A stretch of DNA of 55,978 nucleotides from Sabulicella rubraurantiaca (GCF_017355885.1 NZ_JAFEUU010000022.1:1-55978), one strand, 5' to 3'. Shown: positions 42,831-52,154, numbered from the stretch's first letter. Program-made: numbers and translations. Notes: a model not told the origin generated them from the sequence alone.

Positions 42831-43694
42831 TCAGCGAAACGCCCAACGAAGAGCTTGCGCCACACCGAGCGTTCCGGCGCGCACGAGGGGGCGGGCGAGG
42901 AGCGGATTGGGCAACCCGTGCATGCGCCGCGCCCAATCGGGCAGGAGGTCGATGGCCGCTTGGTTGCCCAACGCCTGCACGCGCCCAGCCAGAGGATCGG
43001 TCGCGGCCGCCTTCAACACCAATCCGCGGACTTCGCGCGTGCGGGCGTCAGTTCGCAAGTGCGGCCGGTAGTCCATGAACAGGCGGCGCGCCGCCGCCCG
43101 GTCGGACGGCACGGGTGCCGCGCCCAGCGCGCGTCCCACCTGCGCCATCTCCGCGAAATAGCGGTCCTGGTCCACCGGAGACATCCCTGGTTCGGCGTAG
43201 CGGCGCCAGGCGTTCAGGAAGCTCACCGCCTCGGTGACATGAACCCAGGCCAGCAACGCCGGGTCGTTCGCGGCGTAGGCCGTGCCGTCCGGCAGGGTGC
43301 CACCGACCCGGTCATGGATGCGGCGGACACGGGCGATCACTGCCTCGGCCTCCTCGCGCCCGCCATAGGTGGTCAGTGCAATGAAGCGCGCGGTGCGGCG
43401 CAGGCGGCCCTGCATGTCGGTTCTGAAATCCGAATGATCCCAGACGCCGGCCAGCACCGCCGGGTGCAGCATCTGGAGCAGCAGGGAGGAAATGCCGCCG
43501 ACCATCATCGAGGTGACATCGCCATGGACCCGCCACGCCACAGCGTTGGGGCCGAACAGGCCGTCGAGGCGGCGCGCCACCGGCGCCTCGCCCCGCGCGC
43601 GATCGTTGAACAGGGCGACGACGCGGCGGGTGATGGCATCCTTGATGGAGCGCGCCGGGTCCGGCCGTGTCGCGGGCGGCATGGTCAGTCTCAT
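42831..43694 (-). CDS. DUF2236 / MpaB-family oxygenase
   Basis: Soluble protein of 287 residues of the DUF2236 family. Characteristic blocks are WRVHGDVTSMMVGGISSLLL, MLHPAVLAGVWDHSDFRTD, GRLRRTARFIALTTYG and WVHVTEAVSFLNAWRRY, with conserved His at the b-type haem or metal positions of MpaB/Lcp-type oxygenases. Fungal MpaB cleaves a prenyl chain; latex-clearing protein Lcp is related; the bacterial substrate is generally unknown. The gene is intact, with no partner nearby. Confidence 0.85.
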   Translation of the reverse strand: MRLTMPPATRPDPARSIKDAITRRVVALFNDRARGEAPVARRLDGLFGPNAVAWRVHGDVTSMMVGGISSLLLQMLHPAVLAGVWDHSDFRTDMQGRLRRTARFIALTTYGGREEAEAVIARVRRIHDRVGGTLPDGTAYAANDPALLAWVHVTEAVSFLNAWRRYAEPGMSPVDQDRYFAEMAQVGRALGAAPVPSDRAAARRLFMDYRPHLRTDARTREVRGLVLKAAATDPLAGRVQALGNQAAIDLLPDWARRMHGLPNPLLARPLVRAGTLGVAQALRWAFR

Positions 43695-43912
43695 GTCGGA
43701 TCATATGGTGGCGATGCACGCGCAGGCCAGCCGCGGCCCGCGCTGCTTTGCGACGCACGATGTCTGTGCAGGCCTTCGCGACCGCTCTCAGCACCGCCAC
43801 TGCAGCGACCGCCCGGCCCCTCTCACACCTCGGTCTTCAGGTCTCCGCTAGCACATGCTCTCGTCGGCGGTCATCCCGGTGCCAGCAGTCCTAGGACGGG
43901 CGGAAGGGCGGG

Positions 43913-44345
43913 TCAGCCGTGCGGACGTGCCTGACCACTTTCGGGATACCAGCTGGTGAACTTTGCCGCGCCGACACGGGCGAGGATGATGGCCACGATG
44001 CCGGCGCGTTGCGGCATGGCAGGAACGGTGAGGAAGGCGAGTTCGGCCAGCACCGTCACGCCGAAGGCGAGCGCCCAAACGCCTGTAATCACGGAGTTCG
44101 TGCGGATGAACTCCGGCCGCCTGCGGACCTCGGGCGGCACCTGCTCGGTGGCGTATTGCAGCGTGAAGGGCCGTCCTGCCACCATGGACGCGAGCACGAT
44201 CAGCAGTAGCCAGCGTCCACGAGGAGCCACACACCGATCACCGACCATTCAGCGCCGGTCAGGATCGTGTAGAGCGCGAAGGGCGCCGAGGAGGGGCGAA
44301 GGTGCCGGCCTCGAGGATCTTCACGCCGCCAGGGCGCAACAGGTC
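43913..44345 (-). pseudogene. Frameshifted small membrane protein gene
   Basis: Two frames together give one four-helix protein: LKILEAGTFA, then (after a shift) FALYTILTGAEWSVIGVWLL, then (after a second shift) LLLIVLASMVAGRPFTLQYA, PPEVRRRPEFIRTNSVITGV and LAFLTVPAMPQRAGIVAIIL. The join points are near 44300 and 44215. Related proteins are conserved membrane proteins of unknown role, about 140-150 residues long. As sequenced only the last ~95 residues form an open frame. Confidence 0.55.
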
Positions 44346-44426
44346 GCGCAGGATCAGGGCGGCGGAGACGGCAGCCCGGCGGCGAGCGCCCTGGCCTCAA
44401 TGCCTCTTCCGGCCTTCCTGGGGCAT

Positions 44427-44717
44427 TTATGAGCCGTCCCCAGGCGGCCAAGCGCGTGCGCCATGCAGCACGGCGAGCACCTGGATTTCGCGGCCGATGA
44501 CTCGGTAAGGCACGACGAATGGGGTGCCAGGGATGACCAGCTCGCGGGCGCTTGCGACGCGACCTGTTCGGCCGCGCTCGGGAAACTGGCGCAAGCCGTC
44601 GATCGCTTCACGGAGTCGCTTGGCGACCTCAGCAGCGGCTCTTGGATTGTCGAGCGCGATGTAATCCCGCGCCGCATTGAGATCAGCAGCAGCTTGGCGT
44701 GCGTATCGGACAATCAC
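44427..44717 (-). CDS. parE: ParE/RelE-family toxin
   Basis: Toxin of 96 residues. MIVRYARQAAADLNAARDYI, NPRAAAEVAKRLREAIDGLR, FPERGRTGR and TPFVVPYRVIGREIQVLAVL,HGAR are the standard ParE order ending in the H-G/A-R motif. ParE proteins inhibit gyrase; RelE relatives cut mRNA; this pattern favours ParE. It starts in an ATGA overlap with the antitoxin gene, so toxin is made only after antitoxin. Confidence 0.9.
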   Translation of the reverse strand: MIVRYARQAAADLNAARDYIALDNPRAAAEVAKRLREAIDGLRQFPERGRTGRVASARELVIPGTPFVVPYRVIGREIQVLAVLHGARAWPPGDGS

Positions 44718-44947
44718 CGCCAGCGAGCATAAGCAGCATTGATGTCCTCATCCGTGGCGAACTCGCCGGCCTCAGCCTGACGCAGCCCCTCCTCGATATG
44801 GGCGATCTGCCAGCGATGGACGGCCAGATAAGCGTCCACGGCCTCGTTGATGAGGTAGCTGCGGTCGCGATCTGTCACCTGCGCCAGCGCGTCGAGCGCT
44901 GCCCGCTTCTCTGCATCCATCCGCACCGTAATAGCGTCGCGTGCCAT
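44714..44947 (-). CDS. parD: ParD/CopG-type ribbon-helix-helix antitoxin
   Basis: Antitoxin of 77 residues. The ribbon-helix-helix domain is AITVRMDAEKRAALDALAQV and DRSYLINEAVDAYL; the acidic C-terminus (HIEEGLRQAEAGEFATDEDI) is the part that wraps the toxin. ATG 44947 gives the normal family start, although the frame is open to 44974. As first gene of the pair it probably represses the promoter upstream, in the AT-rich stretch 44960-45005. Confidence 0.9.
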   Translation of the reverse strand: MARDAITVRMDAEKRAALDALAQVTDRDRSYLINEAVDAYLAVHRWQIAHIEEGLRQAEAGEFATDEDINAAYARWR

Positions 44948-45148
44948 GCCAGCCAATAATGTCTTCCAAGACACCTGTATTCTATCGTATTACAACGCGA
45001 TACGCAACCAGTCCATCTCTTCCCTGCCATTTCTGCGCTAAGGCCGAAAAACGGCCACTGCGGGCCACCATCGGCGAACGGCTTGATCGCTTCCGCCCAA
45101 GCGAATGCCGCAACCACCTCGAATACTCAGGCTATGCGTCCGACTCAA

Positions 45149-45980
45149 AACCGGGGACAAAACCGGGTTCTGGGTGTTGAGGGGCAATGGCAGCGCCTCT
45201 TGTTCCCGACGATCTCTGGACGGCGATCTCGCCCTTGTTGCCGTCCGCGCCACCGAAGTCGAAGGGCGGACGTCCGCGCGTGCCGGACCGGGTGGCGCTG
45301 GCGGGCATCCTGTTCGTGCTGCGAACCGGGATCCAGTGGCGCGACGTGCCCGCCGAGATGGGCTGCAGCGGCAAGACCTGCTGGCGCCGGCTGGTCGAGT
45401 GGCACGCGGCCCGGGTCTGGCGGGCCCTGCATCGGACGCTGTTGCGGCGATTGCGCCACGCCGACCGGCTGGACTGGAGCCGGGCTTCGCTCGACAGCGC
45501 CTCCCTGTGCGCCAAAGGGGGGGCGCGGAGACCGGCCCCAATCCGACGGACCGCGGCAAATCGGGCACAAAGCGGCACCTGGTCGTCGATGGCGAGGGCA
45601 CGCCGCTCGGCCTGACGCTGAGCGGAGCCAACCGGCACGACAGCCGCATGATGGCACCCACCTTGGACGCTGTGCCGCCCATCGCGGGCGCCCGCGCCGC
45701 CGTCCGAGCAAGCTCTACGCCGATAAGGGGTATGACCACCGCCGCTGCCGCCGCGAGTGCCGGGTCCGTGGCATCGTCCCGCACATCGCGAGGCGTGGCA
45801 TCGCAGCAGCGAGTGGCTGGGCCGTCACCGCTGGACGGTCGAGCGGACCCTCGCATGGCTCGCCCAGTTCCGTCGCCTGGCCGTCCGTCATGAGCGCCGC
45901 GCCGACGTGCACCTCGCCCTGACCACACTCGGCATCGCCGTCATCTGCATGCGTCAGGTCAGACGGTTTTGTCTCTGACT
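45149..45980 (+). mobile_element. Decayed IS5-family element upstream of the 136-residue gene
   Basis: The transposase starts at ATG 45187 (MAAPLVPDDLWTAISPLLPS) and reads GILFVLRTGIQWRDVPAEMG, WSRASLDSASLCAKGG in one frame. At AAA plus seven G (45513-45522) a change is needed to reach ETGPNPTDRGKSGTKRHLVV; a second change precedes KLYADKGYDHRRCRRECR and a third precedes SSEWLGRHRWTVERTLAWLA (catalytic Glu). The first may be programmed; the others are mutations. Ends with GGGACAAAACC (left) and, inverted from the right, GAGACAAAACC are visible. Confidence 0.75.
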
Positions 45981-46100
45981 TTCAAAGGCGGACCCGAGGC
46001 TCTTTTTCGGACAATGGCCGGCACCCTCGGAGTGGCCAGGACAACCATGACAGTCTCCGGACGCTTCAAGCTTGGTTGCCAACATGAAAGGGGCGCAAGC

Positions 46101-46511
46101 ATGTCCGACAAATCCGCAGACCCTGCGAACTCTCGGCGACACCACGATAGAACGCCTGGCTCGCCTGCCGACCGCAGCGCCAAGACCGCGGTACCCGACA
46201 CCTTTCCCGCGAGCGATCCGGTGGCGGCCACCCCCGCCGTCGGGACACGTGCGGCCGATATGACCGAGATGATGGACGCTTCGGATAAGTCGAACGTGGC
46301 CGACCCGACCATGGTGAGTGCGCGTTTCCAAGACCATGTCACGGCCAAGCTGGCCGTTGAGAAGTTGGTGCGCGACCTTCCGCTGGACCAACGCTGCGCC
46401 ACGCTTTCGGAAGAGGGAGGCAAGACAACGCTGGAGATCACCCTCTCAAAGTCCGACAAGGATCGGGCGGTGGAGATGTTGCGCGGCAGCGGTGGTGACC
46501 TTTCGCTGTGA
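46101..46511 (+). CDS. Conserved-looking hypothetical protein, 136 residues
   Basis: ATG 46101 has AAAGGGG eight bases before it. The first 75 residues are polar and probably disordered, with a short motif DTFPASDP that recurs in small stress-related proteins of alphaproteobacteria. The C-terminal half has a predicted alpha/beta fold (MVSARFQDHVTAKLAVEKLV, CATLSEEGGKTTLEITLS). No catalytic motif or signal peptide is seen. The upstream frame runs into the IS5 remnant, so the IS lies directly before the gene and may have replaced its promoter. Function unknown. Confidence 0.6.
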   Translation: MSDKSADPANSRRHHDRTPGSPADRSAKTAVPDTFPASDPVAATPAVGTRAADMTEMMDASDKSNVADPTMVSARFQDHVTAKLAVEKLVRDLPLDQRCATLSEEGGKTTLEITLSKSDKDRAVEMLRGSGGDLSL

Positions 46512-46944
46512 CGTGAAGAGCCGGCCATGAGGAGCCGGGTGGCACGCAGCGGCAACGTGCAAGCTTGGCTGAAGGCTGCCGGGGTCGACCGCCAGCCCTC
46601 ACCGAAGCCAAGTTCCGTGCGCGCTTGAGCCAGTCTGGTGCAGCGGTTCATCCGCGTGCGCGAGACGAGGGTCCCGGCCGAATTGCCCACCCGGTCTGCG
46701 GCTTGGCGAAGATGGTCACGCGCGCCGTGAAAGAACTCCCTCAAGACGACAGCGCCAGCACCGGCCACCCAGATCGGGCCGGCTGCTGGCGGATGGAAGG
46801 TGCATCGCTGCGCGCCGGCCGTGCCGTTTGCACCGGTGACCGACGCACCTGACGCAAGCGGCCGGACCTAGAGGGTGTTATGGACCTAACTGGCGGTTGT
46901 GGCCGCCGTTAAGGTCAAGCGCCGCTTTGACTGAAAAGGAGATG
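46512..46944. other. Intergenic DNA with a possible IS end
   Basis: No gene is recognisable on either strand. CTAG followed by AGGGTGTTATGGACC at about 46869 looks like the outer end of another IS5-type element, with no transposase attached. Confidence 0.35.
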
Positions 46945-47343
46945 TTACTCCGGTTGCCGCTGCCCAAGGTTCTCGGCAAGGCGCACGAGATACCCATCAG
47001 GATCTTGGACAAGGCATTCCCGCTGGCCGCATTCCACCGGTCCAGTTCGATACCAAACCTCGCTCGGCTCCTCGAAGAGAGGCCACCGGGCTGCATCGAG
47101 TCCAGTCAAGATCGGAGCCAAACGGTCAACCATGATCTGGAAGTTCACTCCACGTCCGTAGGGGCGTTCTAGTACACCGGTGTCCCAGCGGCCGTTGCGT
47201 TGGCACAGCATGATCTGTGCGCCGCCTTGTGCGAGGTAGGCGAAGCGTGCGGCTGGTCGATCATAGGCTACCGTGAAACCGAGAAGGTCACACCAGAAGC
47301 GCAGGCTTGCATCGAGGTCTTGAACCGCCAGTTCCGGGGTCAG
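46945..47343 (-). CDS. VOC-family (glyoxalase/bleomycin-resistance-like) protein, fused to a transposase remnant
   Basis: The 132 residues LTPELAVQDLDASLRFWCDL through PDGYLVRLAENLG form a full VOC/bleomycin-resistance-type protein: the beta-alpha-beta-beta-beta repeat, GAQIMLCQRNGRW, and VQDPDGYLVRLAE. Its own start codon is gone: the reading frame continues directly from the end of an IS5-type transposase (WRAVATRYEKTA) without a stop. The combined frame runs from 48201 to 46945, but the transposase half is scrambled. Whether the VOC part is expressed is unclear. Such proteins bind or modify toxins, often as metal-dependent dimers. Confidence 0.7.
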   Translation of the reverse strand: MTPELAVQDLDASLRFWCDLLGFTVAYDRPAARFAYLAQGGAQIMLCQRNGRWDTGVLERPYGRGVNFQIMVDRLAPILTGLDAARWPLFEEPSEVWYRTGPVECGQRECLVQDPDGYLVRLAENLGQRQPE

Positions 47344-48044
47344 AGCTGTCTTCTCGTAGCGGGTCGCCACCGCGCGCCATTCTTTGAGCCGGGCCCAGAG
47401 GTTCTCCACGAGGCGCCGGCTGGCGTAGGCCCAGTCGGGGCAGGCGACGGGCGCCTCGTTGCGCTTAGCCGGGACGGCGGGCCGGGCACCGGAGTTCCAG
47501 ATGTGCTGGCGGAAAGCGTGGCTGCTGTATCCGCGGTCGGCCACCACCCTGAGCGGCACATCGGGCAGGCGCGCAAGCAGCGGCACAGCGTGAGGCAGCT
47601 CATGAGCCTGCCCGGGCGCGAGCGCAAAGGCCACCGCCCGGCCCGCGCCATCGGCGATCACGCACGCCTTCGTGCCGAAACCACCGCGCGAGCGCCCAAG
47701 GGCTTGCGCCGTACCACTCGGCCCCGCCGCCTCCGCGGCTTTTTGTTCGGCGCGCCCGCGGCCTTCTAGTGAGCGCGGATGGCGGTGCCATCGAGAAACG
47801 CCATGCCGAGCGCCACGCCGTGTGCTTGTGCCAGCCGTAGAAGCCGCTCTCACACCCCGAGGCGCGACCCCAAATGAAGGTCTGGGCGGCCATCCAGGAC
47901 CTAACTCGGAGGGAATGGCGCGCCACTTGGCCCCGTTCTCGTGCCGCCAGAGGATCGCCGCAGATAACTTGGCGGTACCTTGGCGTGCGGCCGGCAGGCT
48001 TCGATCAGCGGTTCCAAAACCGCCCAGCGTTCGTCGGAAAGCAT
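47344..48044 (-). pseudogene. Decayed IS5-family transposase (copy 3), truncated at its C-terminus
   Basis: ATG 48044 begins MLSDERWAVLEPLIEACRPH. After shifts one reads LWRHENGAKWRAIPSELGP, WMAAQTFIWG, then ALGRSRGGFGTKACVIADG, VADRGYSSHAFRQHIWNSGA and NLWARLKEWRAVATRYEKTA, where the sequence passes into the VOC protein. The last 18 residues and the left inverted repeat are missing. The right end near 48110 still shows GGGCCCGTTAGCGCC, matching the copy at 13308. Confidence 0.75.
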
Positions 48045-48151
48045 CCGCTCGCCTCCGCAAAGCAAGCCCAACGCCGCGACGCGCCCCAGGTTCAGGCGCT
48101 AACGGGCCCTTGGTCCTGAGCCCATAAATGAAGTATCGCTGAGGTGGCGGA

Positions 48152-48718
48152 ATGCTTACGGCTGAGGAGGTAGGCTGCCGTATCATGCGCTTGCTCTTCA
48201 TCTATGGTCCTGTGGCGTCGGGTAAGCTGACCATCGCGCGGCTGGTCGCCCAGCGTGCTGGCCTGTCACTGTTTCATAATCATCTGATCGTCGACGCCGT
48301 CGCAGCCGTATTTCCGTTCGGCTCCCAGGAGTTCGTCCGGTTGCGAGAGCACTTCTGGATTGAAACATTTTCAGCAGCCGCCAAGGTGGGGCAATCCCTA
48401 GTCTTTACCTTTGCTCCGGAACCTACAGTGGCCGCCGACTTCCCGGCTCGTGTGTCTCACTTGGTTGAAGCGCTTGGCGGAGAGGTGATCTTTGTGGCGT
48501 TAGACCTGGCGTCGGACGAGCAGGAACGCCGGCTCGTTGACCCTTCTCGTATGGCGCTCGGCAAGCTTCGGTCCCCGCAAATCCTTCGAGACCTCCGAAA
48601 TTCTATGGCCGCCTGCATGCAGGAAATGCCGCAGCCTGCCATACGTATCGACACTGGAGCAACTACACCAGAACAGGCGGCCGACGCGATCCTTCAGATG
48701 ATGAAAAGGCTCAAATGA
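48152..48718 (+). CDS. P-loop nucleotide-binding protein (kinase-like)
   Basis: Protein of 188 residues with a Walker A motif in LLFIYGPVASGKLTIARLVA and a mixed alpha/beta body typical of small nucleoside or shikimate-type kinases, including a hydrophobic strand with acid (GGEVIFVALDLAS). The substrate-binding region is not diagnostic. ATG 48152 is preceded by GAGG seven bases away; ATG 48185 gives the common family start MRLLFIYGP. It is flanked by IS remnants on both sides. Similar proteins are usually annotated as AAA or zeta-toxin-like ATPases without proven function. Confidence 0.75.
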   Translation: MLTAEEVGCRIMRLLFIYGPVASGKLTIARLVAQRAGLSLFHNHLIVDAVAAVFPFGSQEFVRLREHFWIETFSAAAKVGQSLVFTFAPEPTVAADFPARVSHLVEALGGEVIFVALDLASDEQERRLVDPSRMALGKLRSPQILRDLRNSMAACMQEMPQPAIRIDTGATTPEQAADAILQMMKRLK

Positions 48719-48787
48719 ACGACCTCTGCAGGAGCGTTTGCCGGTTAGCAGCTTTTACACTGCATCGGAATGTGATTCCACGCCGGC

Positions 48788-49323
48788 ATGAGCCGATATG
48801 ACCTGGCCGACTTCGAGTGGCGCGTGATCGAGCCGCTGCTGCCCAACAAGCCCCGAGGCGCGACGCGCGTAAGCGATCGCCGCGTGCTGAACGGCATCTT
48901 CTGGGTGCTGCGCTCTGGTGCGCCTTGGCGGGACCTGCCGGAGCGCTATGGCCGCGCACCACCTGCTACAACCGCTTCAACCGATGGCGGCAGGCGGGTG
49001 TGCGGGACCGGCTGATGGACGCCATTACCGCCGCGCACGATGGCGACACTCAAATGATCGACAGCACTTCCATCCGAGTGCACCAGCAGGCTGCGACGGC
49101 AAAGGGGGGGGTGCAGATCACTGTCTCGGTCGATCACGCGGCGGGCTCACGACCAAAATCCATGTTTTACCGCGAGCGCAACCTGATAGAGCGGTTTTTC
49201 CCCAAGCCGAAGCACTTCCGCCGCGTCGCCACCCGCTACGATAAGCTCGCCGCCAAATTCCTCGCGATGGTCCAGCTCGCCTCAATACGCCTGTGGCTTC
49301 GCGCTTATGAGTCTACGGCCTAG
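48788..49323 (+). pseudogene. IS5-family transposase with internal deletion
   Basis: Starts MSRYDLADFEWRVIEPLLPN and GIFWVLRSGAPWRDLPERYG, changes frame to TTCYNRFNRWRQAGVRDRLM and MIDSTSIRVHQQAATAKGG, then meets AAA plus eight G (49101-49111). After it, DHCLGRSRGGLTTKIH is in another frame and is followed at once by RERNLIERFFPKPKHFRRVA,TRYDKLAAKFLAMV. About 70 residues, including the second catalytic Asp region, are deleted. The rest agrees with the IS5 subgroup common in alphaproteobacteria. Confidence 0.75.
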
Positions 49324-49511
49324 TTCGAGCCGGAGGAGAAGCATTTACACGACGCCTCCCCTGGCTGTGCTATGACTCATCTGGCGGTTGCAGAGACACC
49401 TAGTGGGAGTGGTACGACTTTGCTGGAGAACGTCACCGACAAGCAGTACGCGGCCAAGCCCGCGCAGCCCGTTCCGGAAGCAAAGCTGTAAAGCGTCAGG
49501 AGAAGAAGATC

Positions 49512-50615
49512 GTGCTCATCGGTGTCCCGAAAGAGGTGAAGGTCCACGAGTACCGGGTTGGCTTGGTCCCCGCCTCTGTTCGGGAATTGACCACAAGCGG
49601 GCATGCCGTCATGGTTGGAGCCGGCGCCGGTGCCGCTATCGGCTTCACTGACCGCATGTATGAGGAAGCGGGAGCGCAGGTCATCGACGATGTTGCGCGC
49701 ATCTTCGCCGAAGCAGAAATGATTGTTAAGGTGAAGGAACCTCAGCCTGCAGAATGGGCGCGGCTTCGTGAGGGGCAAGTTCTCTTCACTTATCTCCATC
49801 TCGCTCCTGATCGCGAACAGACCACAGGTCTCATGTCGTCCGGAGCGACCGCGATCGCCTATGAAACGGTGACGAATCCGCAGGGGGGGCTGCCACTGCT
49901 GGCGCCAATGAGCGAAGTCGCAGGCCGGATGGCGGTCCAAGTCGGTGCGCGGTGCCTCGAGAAGGAAGCGGGCGGCGCAGGCGTGTTGCTTTCGGGCGTG
50001 CCCGGAGTGCAGCCCGGTCGTGTGACCATCATCGGCGGTGGCGTCGTCGGATCGAATGCAGCACGGATCGCGCAAGGTATGCGTGCACAGGTCACGGTGC
50101 TTGATCGCAGCCTTCGCGCACTGGAGGCACTGGACATCGAGTTTAAAGGCACCGTTGAGACGATTTTTGCCACGAGTGACGCCGTGGAAAGGGCAGTACT
50201 CCAGGCGGATCTCGTGATCGGCGCAGTGCTGGTGCCGGGCGCCGCGGCCCCCAAGCTTGTCTCGCATGCAACCGTCACCAAGATGCGGCAAGGCAGCGTG
50301 CTTGTTGACGTCGCAATCGACCAGGGAGGATGCTTCGAGACGTCCCGCCCGACCACGCACGCTGACCCGACCTATGTGGTCGACGGCGTCGTCCACTACT
50401 GCGTGACGAACATGCCCGGAGCGGTGGCGCGCACTTCCGCTGTGGCGCTGAACAACGCGACCCTGCCCTTCGTGGCCGAGATCGCCGCAAAAGGTTGGAG
50501 GCAGGCGGCGGCTGAGAATCGGCACATCGCGGCGGGCGTCAACGTGCATGCGGGCAAGATCACGCATCGGGCAGTGGCCGAAGCTATGGGCCTGCCCTTG
50601 GCCTCGCTCCACTGA
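49512..50615 (+). CDS. ald: Alanine dehydrogenase
   Basis: NAD-dependent enzyme of 367 residues, reversible L-alanine to pyruvate plus ammonia. Start GTG 49512 with AGGAGAAG before it. Key residues are visible: Arg15 ([11 protein letters not shown]), Lys75 (VKVKEP), His96 (YLHLAPD), the NAD fold [16 protein letters not shown], and the active-site region [11 protein letters not shown]. The C-terminus ([19 protein letters not shown]) is that of Ald. Length and motifs indicate a functional gene. It probably serves nitrogen assimilation or alanine catabolism; no regulator is adjacent. A very large minus-strand ORF over it is an antisense shadow. Confidence 0.96.
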   Translation: MLIGVPKEVKVHEYRVGLVPASVRELTTSGHAVMVGAGAGAAIGFTDRMYEEAGAQVIDDVARIFAEAEMIVKVKEPQPAEWARLREGQVLFTYLHLAPDREQTTGLMSSGATAIAYETVTNPQGGLPLLAPMSEVAGRMAVQVGARCLEKEAGGAGVLLSGVPGVQPGRVTIIGGGVVGSNAARIAQGMRAQVTVLDRSLRALEALDIEFKGTVETIFATSDAVERAVLQADLVIGAVLVPGAAAPKLVSHATVTKMRQGSVLVDVAIDQGGCFETSRPTTHADPTYVVDGVVHYCVTNMPGAVARTSAVALNNATLPFVAEIAAKGWRQAAAENRHIAAGVNVHAGKITHRAVAEAMGLPLASLH

Positions 50616-50915
50616 TGAGGCCGCGATGGTCTCACCGTTCGCAGTTCCCATACAATGGGACCAGCACAGCTCGGCTCGGATTACTGCAAGATTGTAGGGG
50701 TGGCGGGGCTGAGCGGCGGGTGGCGTCGGTGGCCCCATCCGGTCCGCGCAGACCGGTCTGCGCGAAGCCTCGCCCTGCACACCCAGGCCGCGTTGGAGAG
50801 GGCGTTCGTCCTGAAAAGGCGAGGGGCGAAGTCGCAAATGCCCTTGACAGCAGCGGCCACCTGCGTCGCCACATTGAGCTTCTGTTCCGCCAACCGTGCA
50901 GCACGGAGGAGCCTT
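50616..50915. other. No gene seen between ald and the SRPBCC gene
   Basis: The plus-strand frame that continues into the SRPBCC gene has no domain before ATG 50916. The promoter of the SRPBCC gene should be here; none is evident. Confidence 0.35.
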
Positions 50916-51332
50916 ATGCAAATCACGGTTGAGACCAATGTCGGCGCACCGATCGCCGAAGTATGGCGTGCCTACACGACGCCTGAGGACATCTGTGCCT
51001 GGAACGCGGCCTCGGATGACTGGCACACCACGCACGCGTCGGTCGATTTGCGCGAGGGTGGCACGTTCTCGTCGCGGATGGAGGCGAAGGATGCCAGCAT
51101 GGGCTTCAACTTCGCCGGGACCTATACGAAGATCGTTCCGCACGAACTGATCGAGTACACTTTCGGCGACCGCATGGCCCGCGTGGAGTTCGCGCAGGCA
51201 CCGGCGGGTGTCAGGGTGCGCGTGACCTTCGACGCTGAAGCGACTCATTCGGAAGAACAGCAGCGTGACGGCTGGCAGGCGATCCTTGACCGTTTTGCGC
51301 GGCACGTTGAGACGTCGCGGCCCGCGGCATGA
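50916..51332 (+). CDS. SRPBCC-family (AHSA1-like) protein
   Basis: Protein of 138 residues with the START/Bet v1 fold used for small hydrophobic ligands. VETNVGAPIAEVWRAYTTPE, ICAWNAASDDWHTTHASVDL, REGGTFSSRMEAKD and HELIEYTFGDRM, and a final helix (DGWQAILDRFARHVET), are the AHSA1 (activator of Hsp90 ATPase homolog 1-like) order. GGAGGA lies five bases before ATG 50916. It is followed 67 bases later by a PhnB-like gene on the same strand; such pairs are common and are thought to belong to detoxification or toxin-sensing functions, but their substrates are unknown. Confidence 0.88.
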   Translation: MQITVETNVGAPIAEVWRAYTTPEDICAWNAASDDWHTTHASVDLREGGTFSSRMEAKDASMGFNFAGTYTKIVPHELIEYTFGDRMARVEFAQAPAGVRVRVTFDAEATHSEEQQRDGWQAILDRFARHVETSRPAA

Positions 51333-51399
51333 GCCTGGCGCGGCCGCGCGAAGGGCGAGCTGAGTGGAACGATCTTCTTAGGAGTGGAAGAAAGACACC

Positions 51400-51873
51400 A
51401 TGCCGAAGAACACGATCTGCCTCTGGTACGACAAGGACGCCGAGGCTGCTGCCCGTTTCTACGCGGAAACCTTCCCCGGCAGCAACGTCAAGGCCGTGCA
51501 TCGTGCCCCAAGCGACTACCCCTGGGGCAAGGCAGGCGACGTGCTGACGGTGGAGTTCACGGTGGCCGGCATCCCGTGTCTCGGCTTGAACGGGGGGCCT
51601 GCGTTCAGGCACAACGAAGCCTTCTCCTTCCAGATATCTACCGAGGATCAGGGGGAAACCGACCGCTACTGGAACGCCATCGTTGGCAACGGCGGGGAGG
51701 AAAGCGCCTGCGGGTGGTGCAAGGACCGGTGGGGCATCTCGTGGCAGATCACGCCGCGCGTCCTGACCGAGGCGATGGCGGCTGGCGGCGATGAAGCGAA
51801 GCGGGCTTTCGAGGCGATGATGACGATGCGGAAGATCGACGTCGCCGCGATCGAGGTGGCACGCTGCGGGTGA
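51400..51873 (+). CDS. PhnB/3-demethylubiquinone methyltransferase-like VOC protein
   Basis: Protein of 157 residues of the 3-dmu-9_3-mt (PhnB-like) branch of the VOC superfamily. ICLWYDKDAEAAARFYAETF, VEFTVAGIPCLGLNGGPAF, SFQISTEDQGETDRYWNAIV and CGWCKDRWGISWQITPRVL are diagnostic. The name refers to a domain, not to ubiquinone methylation. It begins at ATG 51400 with AGGAGTGG upstream and shares strand with the SRPBCC gene, so both may be one transcript. Confidence 0.88.
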   Translation: MPKNTICLWYDKDAEAAARFYAETFPGSNVKAVHRAPSDYPWGKAGDVLTVEFTVAGIPCLGLNGGPAFRHNEAFSFQISTEDQGETDRYWNAIVGNGGEESACGWCKDRWGISWQITPRVLTEAMAAGGDEAKRAFEAMMTMRKIDVAAIEVARCG

Positions 51874-52154
51874 CCCAACCGGCGTGCGCCTTCTTTTGCG
51901 CGCTCCCGGTCACCCCTCTTCAGCGTTTGGGGACGGAACGTGTAACATTCACGCGATCGAGAAGCGCGCCAAGCAGTCCAACACGCAATTCACCAATTCC
52001 CCTGGATAGGTGGCCCCGGGCTGACCTCCTGGATATGCGCAGGCAGCATCTATCGAGGCGATAGATGTAATCGCCTTCAGCGATGGAGAGGGATCGCTAT
52101 TCTGGCTTCACGCCCCGAGCCGGGCACGCCACTCGAAGCCAAGGAGCAGATCCT
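51874..52154. other. Intergenic DNA upstream of the double-glycine peptide gene
   Basis: No gene seen. It is the likely promoter region of the small peptide gene; no transporter, immunity or regulator gene is found here on either strand. Confidence 0.35.

Noticed and set aside
44960-45005. Inverted repeat as ParD operator
   Set aside because: The AT-rich stretch GTATTCTATCGTATTAC looks operator-like, but its two halves do not pair well enough to call.
49372-49491. 39-codon ORF before alanine dehydrogenase (MTHLAVAETP...)
   Set aside because: No ribosome site or family; may be a tail remnant of another gene, but cannot be supported.
49377-51305. 642-codon ORF on the minus strand
   Set aside because: It is antisense to alanine dehydrogenase and the SRPBCC gene, both clear families. 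The long open frame is a side effect of high GC.
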